A stretch of 64,000 nucleotides of DNA from Actinosynnema sp042752395 (GCF_042752395.1 NZ_JBHYXZ010000019.1:15152-79151); one strand, 5' to 3'. Shown: positions 1 to 8,894, counted from the stretch's first letter. Made by a program: numbers and translations. The notes: generated by a model not told the origin, from the sequence alone.

Positions 1-12
1 CCACGCGTCGTT

Positions 13-26
13 TCGAAGCGCTTCGA
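13..26. promoter_or_regulatory. LacI-family operator (perfect palindrome)
   Basis: TCGAAGCGCTTCGA is a perfect 14-bp palindrome with the central GCGC typical of LacI/GalR operators. It lies 20 bases before an RBS (GAGGAGG) and an ATG at 48, and heads the sugar importer and beta-galactosidase operon. It differs from the CebR boxes near 13240, so a different sugar regulator is expected. The regulator gene is not in the window. That it is an operator is inferred from symmetry and position. Confidence 0.6.
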
Positions 27-47
27 CGTACCCGAGGAGGAACACCG

Positions 48-164
48 ATGGGTTCGCGGGAGATGACCGGTGGCCTCGACCGGCGGGACGTCCGCGCCGG
101 GGCGGGCGCGGCGCCGCTCGACCACATCCCCCTCTTCGTGCGCGAGGGCGCACAACTTCCCTGA
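48..164 (+). pseudogene. Remnant of a GH31 alpha-glycosidase gene
   Basis: A good RBS (GAGGAGG) precedes an ATG that opens a 38-codon frame ending in TGA. Its second half reads APLDHIPLFVREGAQLP. This matches the C-terminal beta-sandwich motif of GH31 glycosidases (alpha-glucosidases and alpha-xylosidases), usually of the form PLDRIPVFVRAGAxLP. The first 20 residues match nothing I recognise. The frame therefore looks like the start of a GH31 gene joined to a piece of its 3' end after a large internal deletion, leaving the promoter, operator and RBS in place for the importer downstream. It cannot encode an active hydrolase. It could now serve only as a translated leader. The GH31 assignment rests on about 17 residues. 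Confidence 0.5.
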
Positions 165-189
165 TCCGACACAAAGGGGCGTTTCTCCG

Positions 190-1809
190 ATGATTCTCAA
201 CCGCAGGGGCTTCCTGACCTTCACGGCGGCAGCCGGCGGCACACTGCTGGTGGGGTGCGGCGGTCCGGCCACGCAGCACACCGGCTCCGCGCTCGGCGAG
301 GACGCGCTGGCCAAGGTGCTGCCGTCCTACCACCCGGTGGAGTACGCGAAGCCGGACCTGCCCGGCGTGAACGGCTCGCTGGCGGGCTACCTGAAGTTCC
401 CGACCAACCTGGTGGACGCGGTCAAGGACAAGGTGCTCAACGGCGGCGAGGTCACCGCGATGACGCCGGCGTTCTGGCCGCTGCCGCCCGGCCTGGGGGA
501 GAACTCCTACTGGGACGCGGTCAACCAGCGCATCGGCGGCACGGTCAAGTTCGAGCAGGTGCAGGGCCAGGACTACCAGGCCAAGCTCGGCGCGATGGTG
601 GCGGCCAAGCAGGTGCCCGAGATCACCGTGATGCCGACGTTCACCATCCCGCCGCGGTTCAGCGAGGGCGTCGGCCAGGTGTTCGCCGACCTCACCGACA
701 TCCTCAGCGGCGACAAGATCAAGGACTACCCGCTGCTCGCGAACATCCCCTCCGAGTCGTGGCACGCCTGCGTCTACGGCGGCCGGCTCTACGGCGTGCC
801 GTTCCAGGGCGAGATGTTCCCCGAGACCATCATGTACCGGCGCGACATCATCGAGTCGCTCGGCGGGCAGGCGCCCAAGAACATCGACGAGTTCTTCCAG
901 CTCTGCAAGAAGATCAACGACCCGGGCGCGAACCGGTGGGCCGTCGGCGACGTCTTCCGGTCCATGGTCCGGGTCTTCGGCGACCCCGGCGACTGGCACC
1001 GCGACCCGTCCGGCAAGGTGGTCAACAAGCTGGAGACGGACGCGTACAAGGAAGCCGTCAAGTTCACCCGCTCGCTGTTCGAGGCGGGGTTCGTGCACCC
1101 GAACATCGTGGCCGGCAGCAACACCGGCGTCAACGAGCTGTTCGAGGGCGGCCAGATGCTGATCCACCTGGCGGGCATGGGCTTCTGGGGCGAGGCGGTC
1201 CGGCGCCAGCGGCCGGCCAACCCGCAGTTCGGCCTGGAGGCCATGCCGCTGTTCGCGCACGACGGCGGCAAGCCCCGCTACGTCGTGACCGCGCCGACCG
1301 CGATGGTCACGCTGTTCCGCAAGGACCTCTCGCCCGACCGGATCAAGGAGTTGCTGCGGCTCGCGAACTTCGTCGCCGCGCCGGTCGGCACCACCGAGCA
1401 CTTCCTGATCAACTACGGCGTCGAGGGCAAGCACAGCACCCGCGACGCCAACGGCGCGCCCGGCCTGAACGAGCTGGGCCGCAAGGAGGTCACGCTCACC
1501 TACGGCTTCATGTCGCGGGCGCCGGAGGCCATCATCGACGCCCAGTACCCCGACTTCGTCAAGGCCAAGCACGCCTGGTTCGTGGACGCCTACGAGCACC
1601 AGGTGCGGCCGCCCACGTTCGGCCTGCGCATCGAGGAGCCCGCGGAGTTCTCCAAGCTGCCCAAGGAGTTCGAGGACCGGACGGCCGACATCCTGCGCGG
1701 TCGCCGGCCGGTGTCCGACGTCGACAAGCTCGCCGAGGACTGGCGCAAGGCGGGCGGCGACGAGCTGCGCGAGTTCTACGACAAGGCCCTCTCCGATGCC
1801 GGGCGCTGA
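190..1809 (+). CDS. Sugar ABC transporter substrate-binding lipoprotein
   Basis: A 539-residue extracellular solute-binding protein of the large LplA/LipO type that serves oligosaccharide importers. The start is ATG 190, because the N-terminus then has a twin-arginine-like run NRRGFL, a short hydrophobic stretch and a lipobox LVGC with lipidated Cys23; upstream in-frame codons lack signal features. It should be exported (possibly by Tat), anchored to the outer membrane face, and hand a sugar to the two permeases that follow. Its stop overlaps the first permease start. The operon context (GH42 beta-galactosidase, GH31 remnant) points to a plant-derived galacto- or xylo-oligosaccharide, but the ligand cannot be read from sequence. 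Confidence 0.88.
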   Translation: MILNRRGFLTFTAAAGGTLLVGCGGPATQHTGSALGEDALAKVLPSYHPVEYAKPDLPGVNGSLAGYLKFPTNLVDAVKDKVLNGGEVTAMTPAFWPLPPGLGENSYWDAVNQRIGGTVKFEQVQGQDYQAKLGAMVAAKQVPEITVMPTFTIPPRFSEGVGQVFADLTDILSGDKIKDYPLLANIPSESWHACVYGGRLYGVPFQGEMFPETIMYRRDIIESLGGQAPKNIDEFFQLCKKINDPGANRWAVGDVFRSMVRVFGDPGDWHRDPSGKVVNKLETDAYKEAVKFTRSLFEAGFVHPNIVAGSNTGVNELFEGGQMLIHLAGMGFWGEAVRRQRPANPQFGLEAMPLFAHDGGKPRYVVTAPTAMVTLFRKDLSPDRIKELLRLANFVAAPVGTTEHFLINYGVEGKHSTRDANGAPGLNELGRKEVTLTYGFMSRAPEAIIDAQYPDFVKAKHAWFVDAYEHQVRPPTFGLRIEEPAEFSKLPKEFEDRTADILRGRRPVSDVDKLAEDWRKAGGDELREFYDKALSDAGR

Positions 1810-2770
1810 CCTGCTGGAACGACCGTCCGCCCGGACCCGCACGCCGGCAGCCGCCGGCCGGCGTGCGGGGTGGCGGCGCAGGCTGAAGCGGGACTGGGTG
1901 CTGCTGGTCATGGTGGCGCCCGCCATCGGCCTGCTCACCGTGTTCCACTACGTGCCGCTGCTGGGCAACGTGGTGGCGTTCCAGGACTACTCGCCCTACG
2001 TCGGCATGCTCTACAGCCCGTACGTGGGCTTCTCGAACTTCGTCCGGATCATGGAGGACCCGGAGTTCTGGTCCGCCACGGTCAACACCCTGATCATCAC
2101 GGCGTTCCAGCTGGTGTTCTACTTCCCGATCCCGATCGGCCTGGCGCTGCTGGTGCACAGCCTGCTGAGCCCGCGGCTGCGGATGTTCGTGCAGAGCGTG
2201 GTCTACCTGCCGCACTTCTTCTCGTGGGTGCTGGTGGTCACGCTGTTCCAGCAGATGCTGGGCGGCGCGGGCGTGCTCAACCAGGTGCTGCGCGCCAACG
2301 GCGCGCCGACGTTCGACGTCATGACCAACCCGGACCTGTTCATCGGGCTGGTGACCGCGCAGGCGGTGTGGAAGGACGCGGGCTGGGGCGCGATCGTGTT
2401 CCTCGCGGCCCTGGCCACCGTGGACACGAGCCTGTACGAGGCGGCGGCGGTGGACGGCGCGGGCCGCTGGCGGCGGCTGTGGCACGTGACGCTGCCCGCG
2501 CTGATCCCGGTGATCGTGCTGCTGCTGATCCTGCGCCTGGGCGAGGCGCTGACCGTCGGCTTCGAGCAGTTCCTGCTGCAACGCGACGCGGTCGGCCAGG
2601 AGGCGGCGGAGGTGCTGGACACCTACGTCTACTTCACCGGCGTGGTGAACGCCGACTACTCCTACGCCGCCGCGGCGGGCCTGATCAAGGGCGTGATCGG
2701 GCTGCTGCTGGTGCTGGCGGCGAACCGGGTGGCGCACATGGTGGGGGAGCAGGGGGTGTACTCGCGATGA
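1796..2770 (+). CDS. Sugar ABC transporter permease, LplB type
   Basis: A 324-residue inner-membrane permease of the binding-protein-dependent family, first of the pair. An Arg-rich cytoplasmic N-terminus is followed by about six membrane segments starting near residue 37 (VLLVMVAPAIGLL). The EAA loop that docks the ATPase is visible near YEAAAVDGAGRWRRLWHVTL. ATG 1796 lies inside the 3' end of the binding-protein gene (14-base overlap), and its stop overlaps the next start as ATGA, so translation is probably coupled. No ATP-binding subunit is encoded nearby; such importers often share one multitask MsiK-like ATPase encoded elsewhere, which is the likely explanation here. Confidence 0.9.
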   Translation: MPGADLLERPSARTRTPAAAGRRAGWRRRLKRDWVLLVMVAPAIGLLTVFHYVPLLGNVVAFQDYSPYVGMLYSPYVGFSNFVRIMEDPEFWSATVNTLIITAFQLVFYFPIPIGLALLVHSLLSPRLRMFVQSVVYLPHFFSWVLVVTLFQQMLGGAGVLNQVLRANGAPTFDVMTNPDLFIGLVTAQAVWKDAGWGAIVFLAALATVDTSLYEAAAVDGAGRWRRLWHVTLPALIPVIVLLLILRLGEALTVGFEQFLLQRDAVGQEAAEVLDTYVYFTGVVNADYSYAAAAGLIKGVIGLLLVLAANRVAHMVGEQGVYSR

Positions 2771-3702
2771 CGACGGCTCTCGCGCGCAGGTCGGCCTCGG
2801 CGCGGCGGCGGCCCGTCTGGGACGAGCCGCCGACGCGGATCGGCCAGGCGGCCAAGGGCGTGCTGGTGGGCGTGGTCCTGCTGGCCGTGCTGTTCCCGCT
2901 GTGGGTGGTGGTGGTCACCAGCCTGTCGCCGGCCAGGGCGATCACCGAGGCGGGCGGCCTGGTGATCGTGCCGGACGGGTTCAGCCTCGGCGCCTACGCC
3001 GAACTGCTGTCCGGCGGCGTGGTGACCAGGTCGGTGCTCGTCAGCACCGGCGTCACGGTCGTCGGCACGCTGTTCAGCACGGTGGTGACCCTGCTGGCGG
3101 CCTACGGGCTGTCGCGGCCCGGGTCGTTCGCGCACCGGCCGCTGCTGTTCATGGTGCTGCTGACGTTCCTGTTCGGGCCGGGCCTGATCCCGACCTACCT
3201 GCTGGTGAACTCGCTCGGGTTGCTGGACACCTACGCCGCGCTGGTGCTGCCCGGCGCGGTGGCGGCGTTCAACCTGGTCGTGCTGCGGTCGTTCTTCATG
3301 AACCTGCCGCAGGAGGTCATCGACAGCGCCCGCATCGACGGCGCGAGCGAGTTCGGCGTGCTGACCCGGATCGTGCTGCCGCTGTCGAAGGGCGTCACGG
3401 CGGTCATCGCGCTGTTCTACGGGGTGGGGTACTGGAACGCGTTCTTCAACGCCTTCCTGTACCTGAACTCCAACGACAAGTGGCCGTTGCAGCTCGTGCT
3501 GCGCACGTACGTGCTGCAGGGCCAGTCGATCCCGGGCGCGAGCGCGGTGGATTCCACGCTGACCGGCACGGGCGGGGTCGTGGCGACGCTCGCGATCAAG
3601 ATGGCGGTGATCGTGCTCGCCGTGGTGCCGGTGCTGGTGGTCTACCCGTTCGTGCAGAAGCACTTCACCAAGGGAGTGATCGTGGGGGCGATCAAGGGAT
3701 GA
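2767..3702 (+). CDS. Sugar ABC transporter permease, LplC type
   Basis: The second permease of the importer, 311 residues, with about six membrane segments and an EAA loop (SARIDGASEFGVLTRIVLPL). It starts at ATG 2767, overlapping the stop of the previous gene by four bases, and its own stop overlaps the GH42 start at 3699. It belongs to the LplC/YtcP-like MalG superfamily members that pair with large LplA-type binding proteins. It should form a heterodimeric channel with the 1796-2770 product. Nothing in it looks damaged. Confidence 0.9.
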   Translation: MTTALARRSASARRRPVWDEPPTRIGQAAKGVLVGVVLLAVLFPLWVVVVTSLSPARAITEAGGLVIVPDGFSLGAYAELLSGGVVTRSVLVSTGVTVVGTLFSTVVTLLAAYGLSRPGSFAHRPLLFMVLLTFLFGPGLIPTYLLVNSLGLLDTYAALVLPGAVAAFNLVVLRSFFMNLPQEVIDSARIDGASEFGVLTRIVLPLSKGVTAVIALFYGVGYWNAFFNAFLYLNSNDKWPLQLVLRTYVLQGQSIPGASAVDSTLTGTGGVVATLAIKMAVIVLAVVPVLVVYPFVQKHFTKGVIVGAIKG

Positions 3703-5654
3703 CGGGCCTGCGCTACGGCGGCGACTACAACCCGGAGCAGTGGCCGGAGGAGGTGTGGGCCGAGGACGTCGAGCTGATGCGCCGCGCGGGCGTGAACACC
3801 GTGACCGTCGGCGTGTTCTCCTGGGCCCGCATCGAGCCGGTCCCGGGGGAGCGGGACTTCGGCTGGCTGGACCGCGTGCTGGACCTGCTGCACGGAGGCG
3901 GCATCGAGGTGTTCCTGGCCACGCCGACCGCTTCGCCGCCGCCGTGGCTCGGGCACCGGCACCCGGAGACCCTGCCGGTGGACTTCGACGGCCACCGGCT
4001 GGCCTACGGCTCGCGCAACCAGTTCTGCCCGTCCTCGCCGGTGTACCGGGAGCACGCGCTGGCATTGGTCTCCGACCTGGCGCGGCGGTACGCCGACCAC
4101 CCGGCGCTGGCGATGTGGCACGTGGGCAACGAACTGGGGCCGGTGTGCCACTGCGACGTGACCGCGCGGCACTTCCGGGAGTGGCTGGGCGCGCGGTACG
4201 GCTCGCTGGACGCGTTGAACGCGGCCTGGCACACCACGTTCTGGAGCCAGCGCTACGGCGACTGGGCGGAGGTGATCCCGCCGCGCCGCGCGCCGTACCT
4301 GATCAACCCCGCGCAGCGGCTCGACTTCGCCCGGTTCTGCTCGGACGTGCTGGTGGAGTCGTTCCGGGCCGAGCGGGACGTGCTGCGGGCGGTCACGCCC
4401 GACGTGCCGGTGACGACGAACTTCATCGGCCTGCAGGCCCCCTTGGACTACTGGGAGCTGGCCCGGCACGAGGACGTCGTGTCGCACGACTGGTACGCCG
4501 ACCCGTTCGACCCGACCGGGCACGTGATGAGCGCGTTGGGCTTCGACCTGATGCGGTCGCTGGCGCGCGGGCCGTGGGTGCTGATGGAGCAGGCGGCGAG
4601 CGCGGTGAACTGGCGGCGGCGCAACCCGCCCAAGCCCGCCGGGCAGCTCCGCGCGCAGTCCGTGCAGGCGGTGGCGCGGGGGGCGGACGCGGTGTGCTTC
4701 TTCCAGTGGCGGGCCTCGCGGGCCGGCGCGGAGAAGTTCCACTCGGGCATGGTGCCGCACGCGGGACCGGACAGCCGGGTGTTCCGCGAGGTGGTGGCGC
4801 TGGGGGCGGACCTGGCGGCGTTGGCGCCGGTGGCGGGCGCCGGGGTGACCGCGTCGGTGGCCGTGGTGCTCGACTGGGAGAGCTGGTGGGCGGCACAGCT
4901 CGACGGGCACCCGTCCGCGGACTTCGACGTGCTGCGGCGGGTGCGGGACTTCTACGAGCCGCTGTTCGACCTCGGCGTGACGGTGGACTTCGCGCACCCG
5001 GAGGCGGACCTGTCGGCGTACCGGCTGGTCGTGGTGCCGAACCTGTACCTGGTGCGCGACCCGAAGCCGCTGCGGTCGTTCGTGGCGGGCGGCGGCACGC
5101 TGGTCATGGGGTTCTTCTCCGGCGTGGTGGACGAGCACGACGAGGTCCGGCTCGGCGGCTACCCCGCGCCGTTCCGGGACGTGCTGGGGCTCCGGGTCGA
5201 GGAGGTCGTGCCGCTCGGGCCGGACGAGGTGCTGGCGTGCACGTCGGCGTCGCTGGGGGAGTTCACGGCCGACTTCTGGTACGACGACCTGCGGGCCGAG
5301 GGGGCGGAGGTCGTCGCGTCGCTGGTCGACGGGGTGCCGGTGGTGCTGCGCAACGCGTTCGGCGACGGGGTGGCGTGGTATGTGGGCACCCGGCCGTCCG
5401 CCGACGCGATGGGGCGGCTGCTGGCCCGCGTGGTCGCGGAGGCCGGTGTCGAACCGGTGCTCGGACCGCCGCGCGGGGTGGAGGCGGTGCGCCGGGGCGA
5501 CGTGCTGTTCCTGGTCAACCACGGGACGTCGGAGGTGCGGCTGGACGTGCCGGGGTCGCACGTCGACCTGCTGACCGGCGCGACCGTCGCCGGCTCCGTG
5601 GCGCTGGGGAAGTTCGGGGTCGCCGCCCTCGCGCCGCTAGCCTCGGGAGGATGA
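3699..5654 (+). CDS. Beta-galactosidase, GH42
   Basis: A 651-residue glycoside hydrolase family 42 enzyme that releases terminal beta-galactose from oligosaccharides, probably in the cytoplasm because no signal peptide is present. The (beta/alpha)8 domain opens with LRYGGDYNPEQWP. The acid/base Glu145 lies in MWHVGNELG and the nucleophile is Glu297 in LMEQAAS. Cys110, Cys150 and Cys152 sit where many GH42 enzymes bind structural zinc. A trimerisation (class I glutamine amidotransferase-like) domain and a small beta domain follow. The start overlaps the permease stop, and the stop overlaps cutA. The enzyme most likely acts on what the upstream importer brings in. Confidence 0.93.
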   Translation: MTGLRYGGDYNPEQWPEEVWAEDVELMRRAGVNTVTVGVFSWARIEPVPGERDFGWLDRVLDLLHGGGIEVFLATPTASPPPWLGHRHPETLPVDFDGHRLAYGSRNQFCPSSPVYREHALALVSDLARRYADHPALAMWHVGNELGPVCHCDVTARHFREWLGARYGSLDALNAAWHTTFWSQRYGDWAEVIPPRRAPYLINPAQRLDFARFCSDVLVESFRAERDVLRAVTPDVPVTTNFIGLQAPLDYWELARHEDVVSHDWYADPFDPTGHVMSALGFDLMRSLARGPWVLMEQAASAVNWRRRNPPKPAGQLRAQSVQAVARGADAVCFFQWRASRAGAEKFHSGMVPHAGPDSRVFREVVALGADLAALAPVAGAGVTASVAVVLDWESWWAAQLDGHPSADFDVLRRVRDFYEPLFDLGVTVDFAHPEADLSAYRLVVVPNLYLVRDPKPLRSFVAGGGTLVMGFFSGVVDEHDEVRLGGYPAPFRDVLGLRVEEVVPLGPDEVLACTSASLGEFTADFWYDDLRAEGAEVVASLVDGVPVVLRNAFGDGVAWYVGTRPSADAMGRLLARVVAEAGVEPVLGPPRGVEAVRRGDVLFLVNHGTSEVRLDVPGSHVDLLTGATVAGSVALGKFGVAALAPLASGG

Positions 5655-5974
5655 GCGACAACCACGTCGTGGTCATCACCACCACGGACAGCGAGGCCGC
5701 CGCCGCCACCCTGGCGAAGGCGATCGTCGAGGCCCGCCTGGCGGCGTGCGTGCAGATCAGCGGCCCGATCCGCAGCGTGTACCGCTGGCAGGGCGAGGTC
5801 GCCGACGAGCCCGAGCACCAGCTCTGGATCAAGACCGCCTACGACCGGGTGGACGAGCTGACCGAGTTCGTCAAGGCGCACCACACCTACGACGTGCCCG
5901 AGGTGCTGGCCCTCCCCGTCCTGGGCGGCAACCCCGACTACCTGACCTGGCTGACCACCGAAACCCGCCCCTAA
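5651..5974 (+). CDS. cutA: Divalent cation tolerance protein CutA
   Basis: A 107-residue CutA1 family protein, a small trimeric ferredoxin-like fold linked to copper or divalent cation tolerance. Recognisable segments are VVVITTTDSEAAAATLAKAI at the start, AACVQISGPIRSVYRWQG in the middle, and HTYDVPEVLALPV followed by NPDYLTWL at the end. ATG 5651 overlaps the beta-galactosidase stop by four bases. It is probably co-transcribed with the sugar operon only because of this fusion, as there is no obvious functional link. The gene ends just before the repeat array at 5995. Confidence 0.92.
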   Translation: MSDNHVVVITTTDSEAAAATLAKAIVEARLAACVQISGPIRSVYRWQGEVADEPEHQLWIKTAYDRVDELTEFVKAHHTYDVPEVLALPVLGGNPDYLTWLTTETRP

Positions 5975-5994
5975 CCCCCGCCCCTTCGCACCCC

Positions 5995-6243
5995 CGTGAG
6001 TCGTACCTCCAGACCCCGCGTGTCCTACGTCCAGAACGCGTGTGTCCTACGTTCGGGACCCCTGAATTCAACGCTCAGGTCACCGGCCGACCGTCCTGAG
6101 TGTTGAACTCAGGGGGCGCGAACGTACGACTCTCGAGACTTGAACGTACGACTCACGCGTTCTGAACGTACGACTCTCGCGTTCTGGAGGTAGGACTCAC
6201 GCGTTCTGGAGGTAGGACACGCGTGACGCGAACGTAGGACACG
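5995..6243. repeat. Array of inverted 20-22 bp repeat units around a hairpin
   Basis: Between two convergent genes, a unit with core CGTGAGTCGTACCTCCAGA occurs three times on the left (about 5995-6013, 6019-6036, 6039-6058). It occurs six times on the right in reverse orientation (about 6118-6135, 6142-6157, 6160-6179, 6182-6201, 6204-6221, 6228-6243). The best right-hand consensus is GAACGTACGACTCACGCG. Units vary at the same positions (TACGT/TACCT, GACTC/GACAC) and sit about 22 bases apart. The two arms flank a 21-bp stem at 6059-6115, so the whole segment can fold into one long branched hairpin. No coding frame or spacer pattern of a CRISPR is present. Confidence 0.85.
6059..6115. terminator. 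Long bidirectional hairpin between convergent genes
   Basis: CCTGAATTCAACGCTCAGG (6061-6079) pairs with CCTGAGTGTTGAACTCAGG (6095-6113) with two mismatches, and two more G-C pairs extend the base of the stem. The loop is 15 bases. It sits between cutA and the convergent dehydrogenase gene and can act on both transcripts. There is no U-tract, which is usual for actinobacteria. It is also the centre of the repeat array. Confidence 0.6.
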
Positions 6244-6251
6244 CGCGGGGG

Positions 6252-8894
6252 TCAGAGGGACAGGCGCTGGCGGAGCAGGGTGGCCAGGTGGACGGGGGCG
6301 GCGGACGAGCCGTGGCGGATCTGGGTGCGGCAGCTGAACCCGTCGGCCACGACGGCCGTGCCGGGGTCGGCGGACCGCACGGCCGGGAGCAACGCCTGCT
6401 CGCCCACCGCCATCGACACGTCGTAGTGCCCCCGCTCGAAGCCGAAGTTGCCCGCCAACCCGCAGCACCCCTCCAGCACCGTCGCGCTCACCCCCGCCTT
6501 GGCCAGCACGTCCCGGTCGGCGTCCGTCCCCAGCTCCGCGTACTGGTGGCAGTGCGGCTGCACGACCGCCCGCCCACCGCCCGCCACCGGCTCCAGCAAC
6601 GGCGACACGTGCTCGGCGAACGTCCGCACCGACGCGGCCAGCCGCACGACGTCCGGGTCGTCGCCCGCCACCTCCACCGCGTCCGAGCGCAGGAACGCCG
6701 CACAGCTCGGCTCCAACCCCACCACCGGCACGCCGTCCCGCGTCCACGGCCGCAGCAGCCGCGCGGTCCGCCGCACGACCCGCCGCGCCACGCCGAGCTG
6801 CCCGGTCGAGAACCACGTCAACCCGCAGCACACCGCGCCCTTCGGCACCTCCACCGCCTGCCCGACGTGCCCCAGCACGGCCGCCGCGTCGAACCCGATC
6901 CCCGGCTCGAAGTGGTTGGTGAACGTGTCCGGGAACAGCAGCACCCGCTCACCACCGCCGCCACCGCCGGCGAACCGGGACTGGAACGACCGCACCGGCG
7001 TCGGCAACGGCCGCTCCGGCGCCACCCCGCCGAACCGCGCGAACCGCGCGCTCACCCGGTTCACCAACCGCAGTCGCAACCACAACGGCAGCCACCCCAT
7101 CGAGTAGTGCGCCGCCGGCCGCACCCGCCCCCGGTAGTGGTGGTGCAGGAACTCCGCCTTGTACGTGGCCATGTCCACGTCCACCGGGCAGTCCCGCTTG
7201 CACCCCTTGCAGCCCAGGCACAGGTCCAGCGCCTCCCGCACCTCCTCCGACCGCCACCCGCCGCGCACGACCTGCCCGTTCAGCATCTCGAACAGCAGTC
7301 GCGCCCGACCGCGCGTGGAGTGCTTCTCCTCCCGCGTCACCCGGTAGCTCGGGCACATCACCCCACCGGACGTGTTCAGGCACTTGCCCACGCCCACGCA
7401 CCGCCGCGTCGCCGCCGCCAGGTCGCCGCCGTCGGCGTGCAGCGCGAGCTTCGCCCTGGTCGGGATCACCGGCGGCGCGACCAGCACGCGCAGGTCGGCG
7501 TCCAGCTTCGCGGGCGCCACGATCCGGCCCGGGTTCATCAGGTTGCCCGGGTCGAACGCCGCCTTGAACCGCCCGAACGCCTCGATCGCGGCCGGCGGGT
7601 ACATCCGGGGCAGCAGCTCCGACCGCGCCTGGCCGTCGCCGTGCTCGCCCGACAACGACCCGCCGTGCGCCACCACCAGGTCCGCCGCGTCCTCCAGGAA
7701 CGACCGGTGCCCCCGCCGGAAGTCGAAGTCGATGCGCACGTGCAGGCAGCCCTCGCCGTAGTGCCCGTAGGTGACGCCGCGCCGGCCGTGCCCCGCCAGC
7801 AACGCGTCGAACTCGCGCAGGTACGCGCCGAGCCGCTCCGGCGGCACGGCCGCGTCCTCCCACCCCGACCACGCCTCGCCGCCGTCGGCCATCCGGGTCG
7901 CGAGCCCCGCGCCGTCCTCCCTCAGCCGCCACAGCGCGCGCTGCCGCCCCGGGTCCGTCACCACCACCGAGTGCGGCGCGAGCGCGGCGGCCCGGTGCGC
8001 GACCGAGTCCTCCACCGCCTCCACGTACAGCCAGCTCCGGCCGGGCGGCAGCAGCCCCCGCGAGTCGCCCGCCGCGCGCACCAGCTCGACGTTCAGCCCT
8101 TCGATCGTGAGCACGTCCAGCTCGCGCAGCGCCGGCGCGAGGTCCGCGGCGTCGTACGGGCCGTCGAAGCCGAGCACCGCCAGCACCCGGCGCGGCGGGG
8201 CGGGCACCAGCTCCACCGTCGCGCCCAGCACGGTCGCGCACGTGCCCTCCGAGCCGACCAACGCCCGGGTCAGGTCCGGCAACGCGTCCAGCCGGTACCC
8301 CGACACCCGCCGGTCCAGCGCCGGGAACCACGACGGGTCCACCTCCGGCAGGTCCAGCGGCGGGGGAGTGCGGGTGTCGAACCGGCGGCCGTCGGCCAGC
8401 AGCACGTCGAGCGCCCGCACGTTGTCGCTGGTCTTGCCCCACGCGACCGAGTGCGCGCCGCACGCGTCGTTGCCGATCATGCCGCCGAGCGTGCAGCGGG
8501 AGTGCGTGGACGGGTCGGGCCCGAACACCAGCCCGTGCGGCCGGGCGGCGTCGTTGAGCCGGTCCAGCACCACCCCGGGCTGCACCACGGCGACCCGCTC
8601 CACCGGGTCCACCGAGATCACCCGGTCGAGGTACCGCGAGAAGTCGATCACCAGGCCGGACCCGGCCGAGTTCCCCGCGATCGAGGTGCCCGCGCCGCGG
8701 TGGGTGATCGGCACGCCGTGCTCGACCGCCACCCCGACCGCGGCCACCACCCCGTCCACCGACCTCGGGCGCACCACGACCGCGGGCACGTGGCGGTAGT
8801 TGGACGCGTCGACGGAGTACAGCGCGCGGTCGCCGGGGTGGGCGAGCACGTCGCCGTCCACCGCGGTCCGGAGGTGTTCGACGAAACCGGTCAC
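6252..8894 (-). CDS. FAD-linked oxidase / Fe-S (GlpC-like) fusion dehydrogenase
   Basis: About 880 residues. The N-terminal third is a PCMH-type FAD-binding domain (HRGAGTSIAGNSAG; MIGNDACGAHSV), followed by an FAD-oxidase C-terminal domain (YGHYGEGCLHVRIDFDF; SGEHGDGQ). Next come two cysteine-rich segments for Fe-S clusters (CVGVGKCLNTSGGVMC and CLGCKGCKRDCP) and two CCG domains (VCCGLTWF; EGCCGLAGNFG). This is the D-2-hydroxyacid (lactate/glycolate-type) dehydrogenase fusion architecture, passing electrons to the quinone pool or a carrier. GTG 8894 is chosen because the fold starts right after it; the upstream extension reaches past the fabG start and looks non-coding. No strong RBS is visible, so it may be leaderless. 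The substrate is not predictable. Confidence 0.88.
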   Translation of the reverse strand: MTGFVEHLRTAVDGDVLAHPGDRALYSVDASNYRHVPAVVVRPRSVDGVVAAVGVAVEHGVPITHRGAGTSIAGNSAGSGLVIDFSRYLDRVISVDPVERVAVVQPGVVLDRLNDAARPHGLVFGPDPSTHSRCTLGGMIGNDACGAHSVAWGKTSDNVRALDVLLADGRRFDTRTPPPLDLPEVDPSWFPALDRRVSGYRLDALPDLTRALVGSEGTCATVLGATVELVPAPPRRVLAVLGFDGPYDAADLAPALRELDVLTIEGLNVELVRAAGDSRGLLPPGRSWLYVEAVEDSVAHRAAALAPHSVVVTDPGRQRALWRLREDGAGLATRMADGGEAWSGWEDAAVPPERLGAYLREFDALLAGHGRRGVTYGHYGEGCLHVRIDFDFRRGHRSFLEDAADLVVAHGGSLSGEHGDGQARSELLPRMYPPAAIEAFGRFKAAFDPGNLMNPGRIVAPAKLDADLRVLVAPPVIPTRAKLALHADGGDLAAATRRCVGVGKCLNTSGGVMCPSYRVTREEKHSTRGRARLLFEMLNGQVVRGGWRSEEVREALDLCLGCKGCKRDCPVDVDMATYKAEFLHHHYRGRVRPAAHYSMGWLPLWLRLRLVNRVSARFARFGGVAPERPLPTPVRSFQSRFAGGGGGGERVLLFPDTFTNHFEPGIGFDAAAVLGHVGQAVEVPKGAVCCGLTWFSTGQLGVARRVVRRTARLLRPWTRDGVPVVGLEPSCAAFLRSDAVEVAGDDPDVVRLAASVRTFAEHVSPLLEPVAGGGRAVVQPHCHQYAELGTDADRDVLAKAGVSATVLEGCCGLAGNFGFERGHYDVSMAVGEQALLPAVRSADPGTAVVADGFSCRTQIRHGSSAAPVHLATLLRQRLSL

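Noticed and set aside
5995..6243. Possible CRISPR array
   Set aside because: Repeat units are inverted across a hairpin, too close together for spacers, and vary; no cas genes are present.
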